Source: Citrobacter werkmanii NBRC 105721 (lineage in GTDB: Bacteria; Pseudomonadota; Gammaproteobacteria; Enterobacterales; Enterobacteriaceae). Taken from it: 64,000 nucleotides of DNA. Each line of letters begins with the position of its first letter. The first letter of the stretch is position 1. Made by a program: the position numbers and the translations under genes. Positions 1 through 10,690 of this stretch are shown here, piece after piece. The notes beneath the pieces were generated by a model. It was not told where the DNA came from, made no database searches, and saw only the letters and a program-made list of their open reading frames with translations. The stretch covers positions 186,001 through 250,000 of the forward strand of contig BBMW01000009.1 in assembly GCA_000759755.1 (NCBI GenBank), in the 5' to 3' direction.

Positions 1-1004
1 ATACCAGCATTCAGGCCGCGGTTGATGCGGCAATCATCAAACGTACCAACAAACGTCAGTACATCGCGATCATGCCGGGCGAATATCAGGGCACGGTCTA
101 TATCCCGGCAGCGACAGGAAGCCTGACGCTTTATGGTACTGGTGAAAAACCGCTGGATGTGAAAATTGGCCAGGCCATTGACGGTGATATGAGCACCGCT
201 GACTGGCGTCGTACGGTGAACCCGGGCGGTAAATATATGCCGGGCAAACCTGCGTGGTATATGTTTGATAATTGCCAGAACAAGCGCGGCACGAATATAG
301 GCGTGATGTGTTCGGCGGTCGTTTGGTCGCAAAATAACGGTCTGCAATTGCAGAACCTGACCATCGAAAACAACCTCGGTGATAGCGTTGATGCAGGTAA
401 CCATCCGGCCGTCGCCCTGCGTACCGATGGCGATAAAGTGCAGATCAACAAGGTCAACATCCTGGGCCGTCAGAATACCTTCTTCGTGACCAACAGCGGC
501 GTACAAAACCGTCTGGAAAACGATCGTCAGCCGCGTACGCTGGTGACGAACAGCTACATTGAAGGCGATGTGGATATCGTGTCTGGTCGTGGCGCGGTGG
601 TATTCGATAACACCGATTTCCGCGTTGTGAACTCCCGTACCCAGCAGGAAGCGTACGTGTTTGCACCGGCTACCCTGTCAAACATCTACTACGGTTTCCT
701 GGCTATCAATAGCCGCTTCACGGCAAGTGGTGATGGCGTGGCGCAGCTGGGCCGCTCGCTGGATGTTGATTCTAACACCAATGGACAGGTGGTTATTCGC
801 GACAGCGTGATTAACGAAGGCTTTAACATGGCGAAGCCGTGGGCTGACAGCGTTATCTCAAAACATCCATTTACCGGTAATACCGGTGCGGAAGATGATA
901 AAGGCGAAATCCAGCGCAACCTGAACGACACCAACTTCAACCGCATGTGGGAATACAACAACCGCGGTATTGGTAGCAAAGTGATTGCTGAACCTAAGCA
1001 GTAA
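1..1004 (+). CDS. ybhC: YbhC, pectinesterase-family outer-membrane lipoprotein (5' end missing)
   Basis: The reading frame is open from the first base of the window, so the N-terminus (lipoprotein signal) lies outside. What remains is the right-handed beta-helix of the CE8 pectinesterase family. The usual family motifs are present but altered: QDTL appears as RQNTFF, DFIFG as EGDVDIVSGRG and LGRPW as LGRSLD. The loss of the Asp in the first motif agrees with what is known of E. coli YbhC, an outer-membrane lipoprotein with acyl-CoA thioesterase activity and no pectinesterase activity. It converges on pgl, as in E. coli. The assignment rests on protein similarity recalled from the family. Confidence 0.9.
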   Translation, partial: TSIQAAVDAAIIKRTNKRQYIAIMPGEYQGTVYIPAATGSLTLYGTGEKPLDVKIGQAIDGDMSTADWRRTVNPGGKYMPGKPAWYMFDNCQNKRGTNIGVMCSAVVWSQNNGLQLQNLTIENNLGDSVDAGNHPAVALRTDGDKVQINKVNILGRQNTFFVTNSGVQNRLENDRQPRTLVTNSYIEGDVDIVSGRGAVVFDNTDFRVVNSRTQQEAYVFAPATLSNIYYGFLAINSRFTASGDGVAQLGRSLDVDSNTNGQVVIRDSVINEGFNMAKPWADSVISKHPFTGNTGAEDDKGEIQRNLNDTNFNRMWEYNNRGIGSKVIAEPKQ

Positions 1005-1024
1005 TCGCCATTCTCTGATGTAAA

Positions 1025-1074
1025 CCCGGCAGACTCATGCTCTGCCGGGCAATGTGCCGGATACTCATCCGGCA
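1025..1074. repeat. Two hairpins (terminator/REP-like) between ybhC and pgl
   Basis: Two adjacent inverted repeats fill the convergent gap. The first has 9-bp arms (CCCGGCAGA, 1025-1033, with its complement at 1041-1049). The second is a REP-type TGCCGG...CCGGCA (1055-1074). There is no long T-run on either side. They probably act as a bidirectional 3'-end or terminator structure. Confidence 0.55.
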
Positions 1075-1086
1075 TTAGACGCAATA

Positions 1087-2160
<1,074 letters not shown>

Positions 2161-2247
2161 TTAATTAAGACTCAGAATTTTGTCCGGCTCCCGTCTCGGT
2201 GTACCATTCCAGCAGACACAATTCTCAACCTTAATCTGGAAAAACCT

Positions 2248-3066
2248 ATGACCGCACGCGTGATTGCCCTGGATTTAGACGGTACCTTGCTGACTCCGAA
2301 AAAAACCTTGTTGCCATCCTCTCTTGAAGCGCTCTCACGCGCCAGAGAAGCAGGCTACCAACTTATCATTGTCACAGGTCGCCATCACGTTGCTATTCAT
2401 CCTTTTTATCAGGCGCTGGCGCTGGATACACCTGCAATTTGCTGCAACGGCACTTACTTGTATGATTATCATGCAAAAAAGGTACTGGAATCCGATCCTC
2501 TTCCGGTTGACCAGGCATTGCAGCTGATCGAAATGCTGGATGAACATCAGATTCATGGGCTGATGTATGTTGACGAGGCCATGCTGTATGAGCGTCCGAC
2601 CGGGCATGTGGTGCGTACCGCTAACTGGGCGCAAACGCTGCCGCCGGAACAGCGCCCAACCTTCACCCAGGTTCCTTCGCTGGCGCAGGCCGCGCATGAT
2701 GTCAACGCTGTGTGGAAATTTGCCCTGACCGACGAAGATATTCCAAAACTGCAGCAGTTTGGTAAAGACGTTGAACAACAACTGGGGCTGGAGTGTGAAT
2801 GGTCCTGGCACGATCAGGTCGACATTGCCCGTAAAGGTAACAGCAAAGGGCGACGTCTTACTCAGTGGATCGAAGCGCAGGGTGGGTCAATGGAAAATGT
2901 GATCGCCTTTGGCGACAACTTTAACGATATCAGCATGCTGGAAGCCGCAGGCACCGGCGTGGCGATGGGTAACGCTGATGACGCGGTCAAAGCCCGCGCC
3001 AACATCGTGATTGGTGACAATACCACCGACAGCATCGCGAAGTTTATCTACACCCACCTGCTGTAA
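2248..3066 (+). CDS. ybhA: HAD-family pyridoxal phosphate phosphatase YbhA
   Basis: This 272-residue Cof-type (subclass IIB) HAD phosphatase starts with the nucleophile motif LDLDGTLL (residues 8-15). Motif II is the TGRHH segment, and the late metal-binding motif is GDNFNDISML near residue 222. E. coli YbhA dephosphorylates pyridoxal 5'-phosphate and also acts on fructose-1,6-bisphosphate. The gene is divergent from pgl and converges on modC; its stop directly abuts the modC stop. Confidence 0.93.
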   Translation: MTARVIALDLDGTLLTPKKTLLPSSLEALSRAREAGYQLIIVTGRHHVAIHPFYQALALDTPAICCNGTYLYDYHAKKVLESDPLPVDQALQLIEMLDEHQIHGLMYVDEAMLYERPTGHVVRTANWAQTLPPEQRPTFTQVPSLAQAAHDVNAVWKFALTDEDIPKLQQFGKDVEQQLGLECEWSWHDQVDIARKGNSKGRRLTQWIEAQGGSMENVIAFGDNFNDISMLEAAGTGVAMGNADDAVKARANIVIGDNTTDSIAKFIYTHLL

Positions 3067-4125
3067 TCAGGCGGTGATCGACACGCTCTTAATTTGCGCG
3101 TACAGCCACAGGCCAGGTTTGATGCCAAGCTCATCCCTGGCCCACGGGCTGATCCTCGCCCACAGCGTTTTCCCGCCTACCTCAAGCTGCACTTCCACCT
3201 GGCCGTTATCGTCATAGCACTGGGCGACCTTCGCACGCAGTATGTTACGAATACTGGTCTGCTGGGGCGGCTGGAGTACCAGCGAAACATCAGACGCCTG
3301 AATGCGAATGCGCAGCACGGATTGCAGCGGCTGCTCAAGCTTGTTGACCCACAGATGCTGATCGCCCAGCGCCAGCGCGGTCATCGCGTAGTGAGGATGA
3401 TGCTCCAGCACGCTGACTTTCAGAATGCTACTCTGCTGTTCTTTCGGCAGCCAGGGGTGCATTACGCTACTCCCCCAGACGTCCTCCAGCGAACCAAATG
3501 CTTTGACCTGCCCATTTTCCAGCACCATCACTTTGTCTGCCAGGTGCAAAATCTCATCAAGCGAGTGGCTGACATACAGCATCGGAATATTAATTTCACG
3601 CGCCAGACGTTGCAGATAAGGCAGCAGCTCGCGTTTGCGCGGAATATCCAGCGAGGCTAACGGTTCATCAAGCAGTAATAACTCTGGCGCGGTAAGCAGC
3701 GCCCGACCAATAGCGACGCGCTGTTTTTCGCCGCCGGAAAGACTTCCCGGTAGGCGATCAAGCAGCGGTTCAATGCCCAGCAACGCCACCAGCTTATCAA
3801 ACTGCCCGGCCATGCTTTTCGCCATACCGTAGCGCAGGTTACCGCGCACCTTATAATGGGGAAACAGACGCGCATCCTGGAATACATAGCCCACCCGACG
3901 CTTTTCAGGCGTTAAGCAGATTCCGTTTTCGACATCGTTTAACACCCGACCGTTAAGCACAATACGCCCGGACTGCGGCTGCGTCAGGCCGCTGATAGCG
4001 TTGATCAGCGACGTTTTCCCAGCGCCGGAGACGCCAAAAATAGCGGTAATCCCACTGGCAGGCAGCGTTTCATTGAGCGTCAGGCAATGGGTTCCCAGCG
4101 TCTGGGAGAAGTTAAGTTCCAGCAT
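3067..4125 (-). CDS. modC: Molybdate ABC transporter ATP-binding protein ModC
   Basis: ATPase of the ModABC molybdate importer at the inner face of the membrane (352 aa). Visible are Walker [10 protein letters not shown] (about residues 31-39), the ABC signature LSGGEKQRV, Walker [13 protein letters not shown] and the H-loop YVSHS. A C-terminal Mop/TOBE domain (from about residue 285) is typical of ModC. It is the last gene of modABC, starting 2 bp after the modB stop, which implies translational coupling. Confidence 0.97.
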   Translation of the reverse strand: MLELNFSQTLGTHCLTLNETLPASGITAIFGVSGAGKTSLINAISGLTQPQSGRIVLNGRVLNDVENGICLTPEKRRVGYVFQDARLFPHYKVRGNLRYGMAKSMAGQFDKLVALLGIEPLLDRLPGSLSGGEKQRVAIGRALLTAPELLLLDEPLASLDIPRKRELLPYLQRLAREINIPMLYVSHSLDEILHLADKVMVLENGQVKAFGSLEDVWGSSVMHPWLPKEQQSSILKVSVLEHHPHYAMTALALGDQHLWVNKLEQPLQSVLRIRIQASDVSLVLQPPQQTSIRNILRAKVAQCYDDNGQVEVQLEVGGKTLWARISPWARDELGIKPGLWLYAQIKSVSITA

Positions 4126-4127
4126 GA

Positions 4128-4817
4128 TTATCGCCCCGTCCGCTCACGGCTAATACGCGCCAACCATTCAGAAATCAGCAGTGAAATCAGCGCCAACACA
4201 ATAGAAATGATACATAACCTTGCCGCTGCGCTTTCACCGCCTGGCGTTTGGATCAGGGTATACATCGCCGAGGGGATGGTGCGGGTTTCGCCAGGAATAT
4301 TGGAGACAAAGGTAATCGTTGCGCCGAATTCCCCGAGGGAACGCGCGAACGCCAGCACCGTCCCGACAATAATGCCGGGCAACATCAGCGGTAAGGTAAT
4401 CGTCATGAATACGCGCCAACGCCCGGCTCCCAGCGTTCGGGCCGCCTGCTCCAGCTTGACGTCGACACCTTCCAGCGCCAGACGAATTGCCCGTACCATA
4501 AGAGGGAAAGACATCACCGCCGCAGCCAGCACCGCACCGCGCCAGCTAAAGGCAAAGGTGATGCCAAACCAGTCATACAGCCGCTCGCCGATAAATCCGC
4601 GCCGCCCCATGGCGATCAACAGCAGATACCCCACCACAACCGGCGGCAGCACCAACGGCAAATGCAAAACGCTGTCGAGCAGCGCTTTGCCCGGGAACTT
4701 GCATCGCACAAGCAGCCAGGCAAAGAAGATCCCAAACGGCAGACTAAACAACACGGCCAGGGAAGAAACTTTCAGGCTCAGTATGACGGCCTGCCATTCA
4801 GGATCGGTCAGTATCAT
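4128..4817 (-). CDS. modB: Molybdate ABC transporter permease ModB
   Basis: Integral membrane subunit (229 aa, about five transmembrane helices) of the molybdate importer. The cytoplasmic EAA-type loop that docks on ModC is visible as [15 protein letters not shown] (about residues 121-135). Its ATG overlaps the modA stop in a TAATG junction at 4817, so modA and modB are translationally coupled. Confidence 0.97.
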   Translation of the reverse strand: MILTDPEWQAVILSLKVSSLAVLFSLPFGIFFAWLLVRCKFPGKALLDSVLHLPLVLPPVVVGYLLLIAMGRRGFIGERLYDWFGITFAFSWRGAVLAAAVMSFPLMVRAIRLALEGVDVKLEQAARTLGAGRWRVFMTITLPLMLPGIIVGTVLAFARSLGEFGATITFVSNIPGETRTIPSAMYTLIQTPGGESAAARLCIISIVLALISLLISEWLARISRERTGR

Positions 4818-5590
4818 TACTTGGTCGTAAATCCATAACGTTTAAAGATTTCAGCAGCCTGCGGTCCTTTCAGGTAATCATAGAACGCGCTGACCGTTGC
4901 GTTTTTGTGCCCATCAACAATCGCGATAGGGTATTCCACTTTTTTGTGTGAATCTTCCGGGAAGGTCGCGACAACCTTGACGCCTTTGCTGGCGACAGCA
5001 TCGGAACCATAGACGATCCCCAGCGGCGCTTCGTTACGTTCTACCAGCGCCAGCGCACCGCGAACGTCTTCCGCAGGTGCCAGTTTCGGCGCCAGAGTAT
5101 CCCATGCGCCCAATTTTTGCAGTGCTTCCTTGGCATAAATGCCCGCCGGAACATGTTCCGGATCGCCGACAGCCAGGCGTCCACCATTCAGCAAACGGGT
5201 CCAGTTGGTTTTACTGTCGATAGTAAAGTCTTTCTGAGCGCTGGCTTTCGGCGCTACCACCACCAGACTGTTGCCTAACAGCGTTGCTCGCGTGGCGGTA
5301 TCAATCGATTTTTTGTCGACCGCATAATCCATCCATTTCTGATCGGCAGAAATAAACAGGTCAGCAGGCGCGCCTGCTTCAATCTGACGCGCCAGCGTAG
5401 AAGAAGAGGCAAAAGAGGAGACGACGTCAACGTTCTTCTCTTTTTTATATTGCGTAGCAATATCCTGCATCGCGTTGGTGAGCGAAGCCGCTGCGAATAC
5501 CGTGATTTTCCCTTCATCCGCCAATGCTTGTCCTGCGACAGAAAGAGAAAGCGTCGCCCCTGCAAACAAGCGTAACCATGTGCGTGCCAT
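4817..5590 (-). CDS. modA: Periplasmic molybdate-binding protein ModA
   Basis: Solute receptor of the molybdate/tungstate ABC importer (257 aa). An N-terminal signal peptide ends near GQALA|DEGK, followed by the ModA-type lobe FAAASLTNAM. First gene of modABC; the start is preceded by AAAGGAG. A ModE operator lies 20 bp upstream, so expression should be repressed when molybdate is plentiful. Confidence 0.97.
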   Translation of the reverse strand: MARTWLRLFAGATLSLSVAGQALADEGKITVFAAASLTNAMQDIATQYKKEKNVDVVSSFASSSTLARQIEAGAPADLFISADQKWMDYAVDKKSIDTATRATLLGNSLVVVAPKASAQKDFTIDSKTNWTRLLNGGRLAVGDPEHVPAGIYAKEALQKLGAWDTLAPKLAPAEDVRGALALVERNEAPLGIVYGSDAVASKGVKVVATFPEDSHKKVEYPIAIVDGHKNATVSAFYDYLKGPQAAEIFKRYGFTTK

Positions 5591-5609
5591 CTGTAGCTCC
5601 TTTGAGTTT

Positions 5610-5633
5610 CGTTATGTACGCGCAAATATAACG
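5610..5633 (-). promoter_or_regulatory. ModE operator of modABC
   Basis: A palindromic site with half-sites CGTTATGTA (5610-5618) and AATATAACG (5625-5633) separated by 6 bp lies just upstream of modA. This fits the known ModE box (CGNTATATA/TATATNNCG type) at the E. coli mod promoter. ModE is encoded 0.5 kb away in this window. Confidence 0.85.
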
Positions 5634-5750
5634 GTTAAGTCAGGATTTTCCCAGCGGTTATTAATACCAATTAGAGGTTACACCATGAAAATATCGGCAG
5701 GAGAAGCAGGATCTTGAGAAACTGTTGTCAGAGAAAACGAGCTGAAAGGC

Positions 5751-5782
5751 AAAAATATAAACGCCCGACTAAGCGGGCGTTT
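5751..5782 (-). terminator. Rho-independent terminator of acrZ
   Basis: The arms ACGCCCG (5761-5767) and CGGGCGT (5774-5780) form a GC-rich stem. On the minus strand the stem is followed by a T-rich run (TTTATATTTTT), immediately downstream of acrZ and before the modA promoter. Confidence 0.8.
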
Positions 5783-5788
5783 GGGGAA

Positions 5789-5959
<171 letters not shown>

Positions 5960-6068
5960 TTAGACGTATTCTAACCGCATAACGCAGAAAAGCACTCCCC
6001 TTTTGTGCGGTCGGCTTTGCGCGCACGCGGTTTTCCGTCACAATACCCTTTTTTGCCAGGAGCTTGTG

Positions 6069-6857
6069 ATGCAGGCCGAAATCCTTCTTACGCTGAAACT
6101 TCAGCAAAAACTGTTTGCCGATCCCCGTCGCATTTCTCTGCTTAAGCACATTGCGCTTTCCGGCTCCATCAGTCAGGGCGCGAAGGATGCGGGTATCAGT
6201 TATAAAAGCGCCTGGGATGCGATTAACGAAATGAACCAGCTCAGTGAGCAGACGCTGGTTGAGCGCGCCACCGGCGGTAAAGGCGGCGGCGGCGCGGTGT
6301 TGACGCGTTATGGCCAGCGTCTGATCCAACTGTATGATTTGCTCGCGCAAATTCAACAAAAAGCGTTTGATGTGTTGAGCGATGACGATGCGCTGCCGCT
6401 CAATAGTCTGCTGGCAGCCATTTCCCGCTTTTCACTGCAAACCAGCGCCCGTAACCAATGGTTTGGCACAATAACCGCCCGCGACCACGATCAGGTTCAG
6501 CAGCATGTCGACGTCCTGTTGGCTGATGGCGAAACGCGCCTGAAGGTGGCGATTACTGCGCAAAGCGGTGAGCGTTTGGGTCTTGAGGAAGGTAAAGAAG
6601 TATTAATTCTGTTGAAAGCGCCGTGGGTGGGAATCACTCAGGACGACGCCATTGCACAGGCAGCCGATAATCAGTTGCATGGAATGATTAGTCATATCGA
6701 ACGTGGCGCAGAACAATGTGAGGTGTTAATGACGTTGCCAGACGGCCAGACGCTGTGTGCGACGTTGCCAGTAGAACAGACTCACGCTTTAGCTGAAGGT
6801 GCTAACGCAACAGCATATTTTAATGCTGACAAAGTGATTATTGCGACGCTGTGCTGA
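6069..6857 (+). CDS. modE: Molybdate-responsive transcription factor ModE
   Basis: This 262-residue regulator represses modABC and activates molybdoenzyme genes when molybdate is bound. An N-terminal LysR-like winged helix (about residues 10-80, ISYKSAWDAINEMN) is followed by the GGKGGGGAVLT wing and two C-terminal Mop domains (about residues 124-262). The frame is open 22 codons upstream, but the ATG at 6069 has an AGGAG site and gives the E. coli length. It diverges from acrZ/modABC. Confidence 0.96.
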   Translation: MQAEILLTLKLQQKLFADPRRISLLKHIALSGSISQGAKDAGISYKSAWDAINEMNQLSEQTLVERATGGKGGGGAVLTRYGQRLIQLYDLLAQIQQKAFDVLSDDDALPLNSLLAAISRFSLQTSARNQWFGTITARDHDQVQQHVDVLLADGETRLKVAITAQSGERLGLEEGKEVLILLKAPWVGITQDDAIAQAADNQLHGMISHIERGAEQCEVLMTLPDGQTLCATLPVEQTHALAEGANATAYFNADKVIIATLC

Positions 6858-6924
6858 GTTGATTGACATCAGCCTGAAGAACACGTATCCCTGTTATTCA
6901 TTGCTGCAAATAATGGGATACAAA

Positions 6925-8397
6925 ATGTCATCATTGCAAATTTCGCAAGGCACGTTTCGTCTTAGCGACACAAAAACGCTCCAGTTAGATGCCTTAACGT
7001 TAAACGCAGGTGATAGCTGGGCGTTTGTTGGCTCTAACGGTAGTGGGAAATCCGCCCTGGCCCGCTCGCTGGCAGGAGAATTGCCGCTACTGAAAGGCGA
7101 GCGGCACTGTCAGTTCACGCGTATTACCCGACTTTCCTTTGAGCAGCTACAAAAGCTGGTCAGTGACGAGTGGCAGCGAAACAACACCGATCTTCTCAGC
7201 CCCGGTGAAGATGACACCGGGCGCACCACCGCTGAAATCATTCAGGATGAGGTCAACGATCCCACCTGCTGCGCTGCGCTGGCGCAGCAATTTGGTATTT
7301 CTGCCCTGCTCAACAGGCGTTTCAAATACCTTTCCACTGGTGAAACACGTAAGACCCTGCTCTGCCAGGCGTTAATGTCTGCCCCGGATTTACTGATCCT
7401 TGATGAGCCTTTTGACGGGCTGGACGTGGCGTCCCGTCGCCAGTTAGCAGAACTGCTCGCTGAACTGCATCAGGCTGGTTTTACGCTGGTACTGGTGCTT
7501 AACCGCTTTGATGAGATCCCCGAGTTCGTGCAGTTTGCCGGCGTTCTTGCCGATTGCACGTTGACTGAAACCGGTGCAAAAGCAGACCTTCTGCAACAGG
7601 CATTAATCGCCCAACTCGCCCATAGTGAACGCCTGGAAGGTATTCAGTTACCCGAGCCGGATGAGCCTTCGGTCCGTCGCACGCTGTCCGATAACGCGCC
7701 GCGGATTGTGCTCAACGATGGCACCGTCTCGTATAACGATCGCCCTATCCTGCATCATCTGAGCTGGCAGGTAAATCCAGGAGAACACTGGCAAATCGTC
7801 GGCCCCAACGGTGCGGGAAAATCAACCCTACTGAGTTTAATCACCGGCGATCACCCCCAGGGCTACAGCAACGATTTAACACTGTTTGGCCGCCGCCGGG
7901 GTAGCGGTGAAACTATCTGGGATATTAAAAAACACATCGGCTACGTCAGCAGTAGTCTGCATCTGGATTACCGGGTCAGTACGACGGTACGCAATGTTAT
8001 TCTCTCCGGCTACTTTGACTCAATCGGCATCTATCAGGCCGTCTCTGACAGACAGCATAAACTGGTCCAACAGTGGTTGGATATTCTGGGCATGGATAAA
8101 CGGACCGCGGATGCGCCGTTCCACAGTCTTTCCTGGGGGCAGCAACGGCTGGCGTTGATTGTGCGTGCGCTGGTTAAACACCCGACTCTGTTAATCCTCG
8201 ACGAGCCTTTGCAAGGCCTGGACCCGCTCAATCGCCAACTGATTCGTCGGTTTGTGGATGTACTGATCGGTGAAGGCGAAACCCAACTGCTGTTTGTCTC
8301 CCACCACGCTGAAGACGCCCCAGCCTGCATTACCCATCGACTGGAGTTTGTGCCCGAGGGTGATGTCTACGCCTATCAACAAACCGCTCTGCGTTAA
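6925..8397 (+). CDS. modF: ModF, twin ABC-ATPase protein of the mod locus
   Basis: Cytosolic 490-residue protein with two fused ABC ATPase domains. The first has Walker A GSNGSGKSA, a degenerate signature LSTGETRK and Walker B LLILDEPFDGLD. The second has GPNGAGKST, LSWGQQRLA and LLILDEPLQGLD. There is no membrane domain. It is co-directional with modE (67 bp apart) and linked to molybdate handling, but its biochemical role is not established. The ATG at 6925 was chosen for its match to the E. coli length. Confidence 0.93.
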   Translation: MSSLQISQGTFRLSDTKTLQLDALTLNAGDSWAFVGSNGSGKSALARSLAGELPLLKGERHCQFTRITRLSFEQLQKLVSDEWQRNNTDLLSPGEDDTGRTTAEIIQDEVNDPTCCAALAQQFGISALLNRRFKYLSTGETRKTLLCQALMSAPDLLILDEPFDGLDVASRRQLAELLAELHQAGFTLVLVLNRFDEIPEFVQFAGVLADCTLTETGAKADLLQQALIAQLAHSERLEGIQLPEPDEPSVRRTLSDNAPRIVLNDGTVSYNDRPILHHLSWQVNPGEHWQIVGPNGAGKSTLLSLITGDHPQGYSNDLTLFGRRRGSGETIWDIKKHIGYVSSSLHLDYRVSTTVRNVILSGYFDSIGIYQAVSDRQHKLVQQWLDILGMDKRTADAPFHSLSWGQQRLALIVRALVKHPTLLILDEPLQGLDPLNRQLIRRFVDVLIGEGETQLLFVSHHAEDAPACITHRLEFVPEGDVYAYQQTALR

Positions 8398-8407
8398 TTT
8401 TCATTTG

Positions 8408-8432
8408 AGGGCGTTTAACACGCCCTTTTTTC
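8408..8432 (+). terminator. Terminator downstream of modF
   Basis: The arms AGGGCG and CGCCCT (8408-8413 and 8421-8426) with a 7-nt loop are followed by a T6 run. It lies 11 bp after the modF stop. Confidence 0.85.
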
Positions 8433-8520
8433 TGCATTTTTTTCAGATAAACTCCGAGATAACAACTTAACCTGATGATTTAAAATAAAATAACCAATGA
8501 AAACGAGTGAAAAGATCACC

Positions 8521-8536
8521 GTGTAAACGATTCCAC
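8521..8536 (+). promoter_or_regulatory. External GalR/GalS operator galOE
   Basis: GTGTAAACGATTCCAC is a GalR/GalS operator upstream of the gal promoters. Its centre lies 113 bp from that of the internal operator in galE, the spacing known in E. coli to allow GalR-HU repression looping. Confidence 0.92.
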
Positions 8537-8537
8537 T

Positions 8538-8590
8538 AATTTATTCCATGTCACACTTTTCGCATCTTTGGTATGCTATGGTTATTGCAT
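8538..8590 (+). promoter_or_regulatory. gal CRP site and overlapping promoters P1/P2
   Basis: The CRP site has its TGTGA half on the minus strand (TCACA at 8555-8559) and is centred near 8548.5. The P2 -10 is TATGCT (8572-8577) and the P1 -10 is TATGGT (8577-8582), overlapping by one base as in E. coli. With P1 starting near 8590, the CRP site falls at about -41.5, the class II position. Confidence 0.88.
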
Positions 8591-8614
8591 ACCATAGGCT
8601 TAACGGAGCGAATT

Positions 8615-9631
8615 ATGAGAGTATTGGTTACAGGTGGTAGCGGTTACATAGGAAGCCACACTTGCGTGCAGTTGCTGAAAAACGGTCACGAGGTAGTGAT
8701 CCTGGATAACCTCTGCAACAGCAAGCGCAGCGTTCTGCCCGTCATTGAACGTTTAGGCGGCAAGCATCCGACCTTTGTGGAAGGAGACATCCGTAACGAA
8801 GCGCTGATAACCGAAATTCTGCACGATCATGCCATTGACACCGTCATCCATTTTGCCGGGTTAAAAGCCGTTGGCGAGTCCGTTGCCAAGCCGCTGGAAT
8901 ACTATGACAACAACGTCAACGGGACGCTGCGTCTGGTAAATGCCATGCGCGCCGCTAACGTGAAAAACTTCATTTTCAGCTCCTCCGCGACCGTCTATGG
9001 CGATCAGCCGCAAATTCCTTACGTTGAAAGCTTCCCCACCGGCACACCACAAAGCCCGTATGGCAAAAGTAAGCTGATGGTTGAACAGATCCTGACCGAT
9101 CTGCAAAAAGCACAGCCTGACTGGAGTATCGCCTTACTGCGCTACTTCAACCCGGTTGGCGCGCATCCGTCAGGTGATATGGGTGAAGACCCGCAAGGTA
9201 TTCCTAACAACCTGATGCCTTACATCGCACAGGTTGCCGTTGGTCGCCGCGAGTCCCTTGCCATATTTGGCAACGACTACCCTACCGAAGATGGCACCGG
9301 CGTTCGCGACTATATCCACGTCATGGATCTCGCAGATGGCCACGTCGCCGCGATGGAAAAACTGGCGGGCAAACAGGGCGTGCATATTTACAACCTCGGG
9401 GCGGGCATCGGCAGCAGCGTGCTGGATGTGGTCAACGCCTTCAGTAAAGCCTGCGGTAAACCGGTGAATTACCATTTTGCTCCGCGTCGTGATGGCGATC
9501 TGCCGGCCTACTGGGCAGATGCCAGCAAAGCCGATCGCGAACTCAACTGGCGCGTAACTCGCACCCTGGATGAAATGGCACAAGACACCTGGCACTGGCA
9601 GTCACGCCATCCGCAGGGATATACGGATTAA
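8615..9631 (+). CDS. galE: UDP-glucose 4-epimerase
   Basis: First enzyme of galETKM (338 aa); interconverts UDP-galactose and UDP-glucose (Leloir pathway, cytosol). It is an extended short-chain dehydrogenase with the NAD-binding motif TGGSGYIGS (residues 6-14) and the catalytic Ser-Tyr-Lys set visible as SSSATVYG and YGKSK. The frame is open upstream, but the ATG at 8615 follows CGGAGCG and gives the standard length. The internal GalR operator lies in its first codons. Confidence 0.98.
   Translation: MRVLVTGGSGYIGSHTCVQLLKNGHEVVILDNLCNSKRSVLPVIERLGGKHPTFVEGDIRNEALITEILHDHAIDTVIHFAGLKAVGESVAKPLEYYDNNVNGTLRLVNAMRAANVKNFIFSSSATVYGDQPQIPYVESFPTGTPQSPYGKSKLMVEQILTDLQKAQPDWSIALLRYFNPVGAHPSGDMGEDPQGIPNNLMPYIAQVAVGRRESLAIFGNDYPTEDGTGVRDYIHVMDLADGHVAAMEKLAGKQGVHIYNLGAGIGSSVLDVVNAFSKACGKPVNYHFAPRRDGDLPAYWADASKADRELNWRVTRTLDEMAQDTWHWQSRHPQGYTD
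8634..8649 (+). promoter_or_regulatory. Internal GalR/GalS operator galOI
   Basis: GTGGTAGCGGTTACAT lies within galE codons 7-12. It matches the known E. coli galOI and pairs with galOE. Confidence 0.92.
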
Positions 9632-9640
9632 GGATCAATC

Positions 9641-10687
9641 ATGACGCAATTCAATCCTGTCGATCATCCACACCGCCGTTTTAACCCGCTCACCGGGCAG
9701 TGGATCCTCGTCTCACCGCATCGTGCAAAACGCCCCTGGCAAGGGGCGCAGGAAACACCATCTAAGCAGGTTCTACCCGCACATGACCCGGACTGCTTCC
9801 TGTGTGCAGGCAATACACGCGTTACCGGCGATAAAAACCCGGATTACACCGGGACCTATGTTTTTACCAACGACTTTGCCGCGCTGATGTCCGATACCCC
9901 GGACGCGCCGGACAGCCACGATCCGTTAATGCGCTGTCAGAGCGCGCGCGGTACCAGCCGCGTGATTTGCTTTTCGCCCGATCACAGCAAAACGCTGCCG
10001 GAACTCAGCGTGCCTGCGCTAACAGAAATCGTGAAAACGTGGCAGGAACAGACGGCAGATTTAGGCAAAACCTATCCCTGGGTGCAGGTCTTTGAGAATA
10101 AAGGCGCGGCAATGGGGTGTTCGAACCCCCATCCCCACGGACAGATTTGGGCCAATAGCTTTCTGCCCAACGAAGCCGAACGTGAAGATCGCCTGCAAAA
10201 AGCGTACTTCGCCGAACAGGGCGCGCCGATGCTCCTTGATTACGTCCAGCGTGAACTGGCTGATGGTAGCCGTACGGTCGTTGAAACAGAATACTGGCTG
10301 GCAGTCGTGCCCTACTGGGCGGCATGGCCGTTCGAAACGCTGCTGCTGCCAAAAGCGCATGTCCTGCGTATCACCGATTTGACCGACGAACAGCGCGCTG
10401 ATCTGGCGCTGGCGTTGAAAAAACTGACCAGTCGTTACGACAATCTGTTCCAGTGCTCATTCCCCTACTCCATGGGCTGGCACGGCGCGCCGTTTAACGG
10501 TGAAGAAAACCAACACTGGCAGTTGCACGCGCACTTTTATCCGCCGCTGCTGCGTTCGGCAACCGTGCGCAAATTTATGGTCGGTTACGAAATGCTGGCG
10601 GAGACCCAGCGCGACCTGACGGCAGAACAAGCGGCTGAACGACTGCGTGCGGTCAGCGACATCCATTTTCGCGAATCCGGAGTTTAA
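9641..10687 (+). CDS. galT: Galactose-1-phosphate uridylyltransferase
   Basis: Transfers UMP from UDP-glucose to galactose-1-phosphate in the Leloir pathway (348 aa, HIT superfamily). The active-site motif NPHPHGQIW with its uridylylated His is present near residue 166. CFLCAGN near residue 52 supplies zinc-ligand cysteines. Second gene of the gal operon, 9 bp after galE. Confidence 0.98.
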   Translation: MTQFNPVDHPHRRFNPLTGQWILVSPHRAKRPWQGAQETPSKQVLPAHDPDCFLCAGNTRVTGDKNPDYTGTYVFTNDFAALMSDTPDAPDSHDPLMRCQSARGTSRVICFSPDHSKTLPELSVPALTEIVKTWQEQTADLGKTYPWVQVFENKGAAMGCSNPHPHGQIWANSFLPNEAEREDRLQKAYFAEQGAPMLLDYVQRELADGSRTVVETEYWLAVVPYWAAWPFETLLLPKAHVLRITDLTDEQRADLALALKKLTSRYDNLFQCSFPYSMGWHGAPFNGEENQHWQLHAHFYPPLLRSATVRKFMVGYEMLAETQRDLTAEQAAERLRAVSDIHFRESGV

Positions 10688-10690
10688 ATA

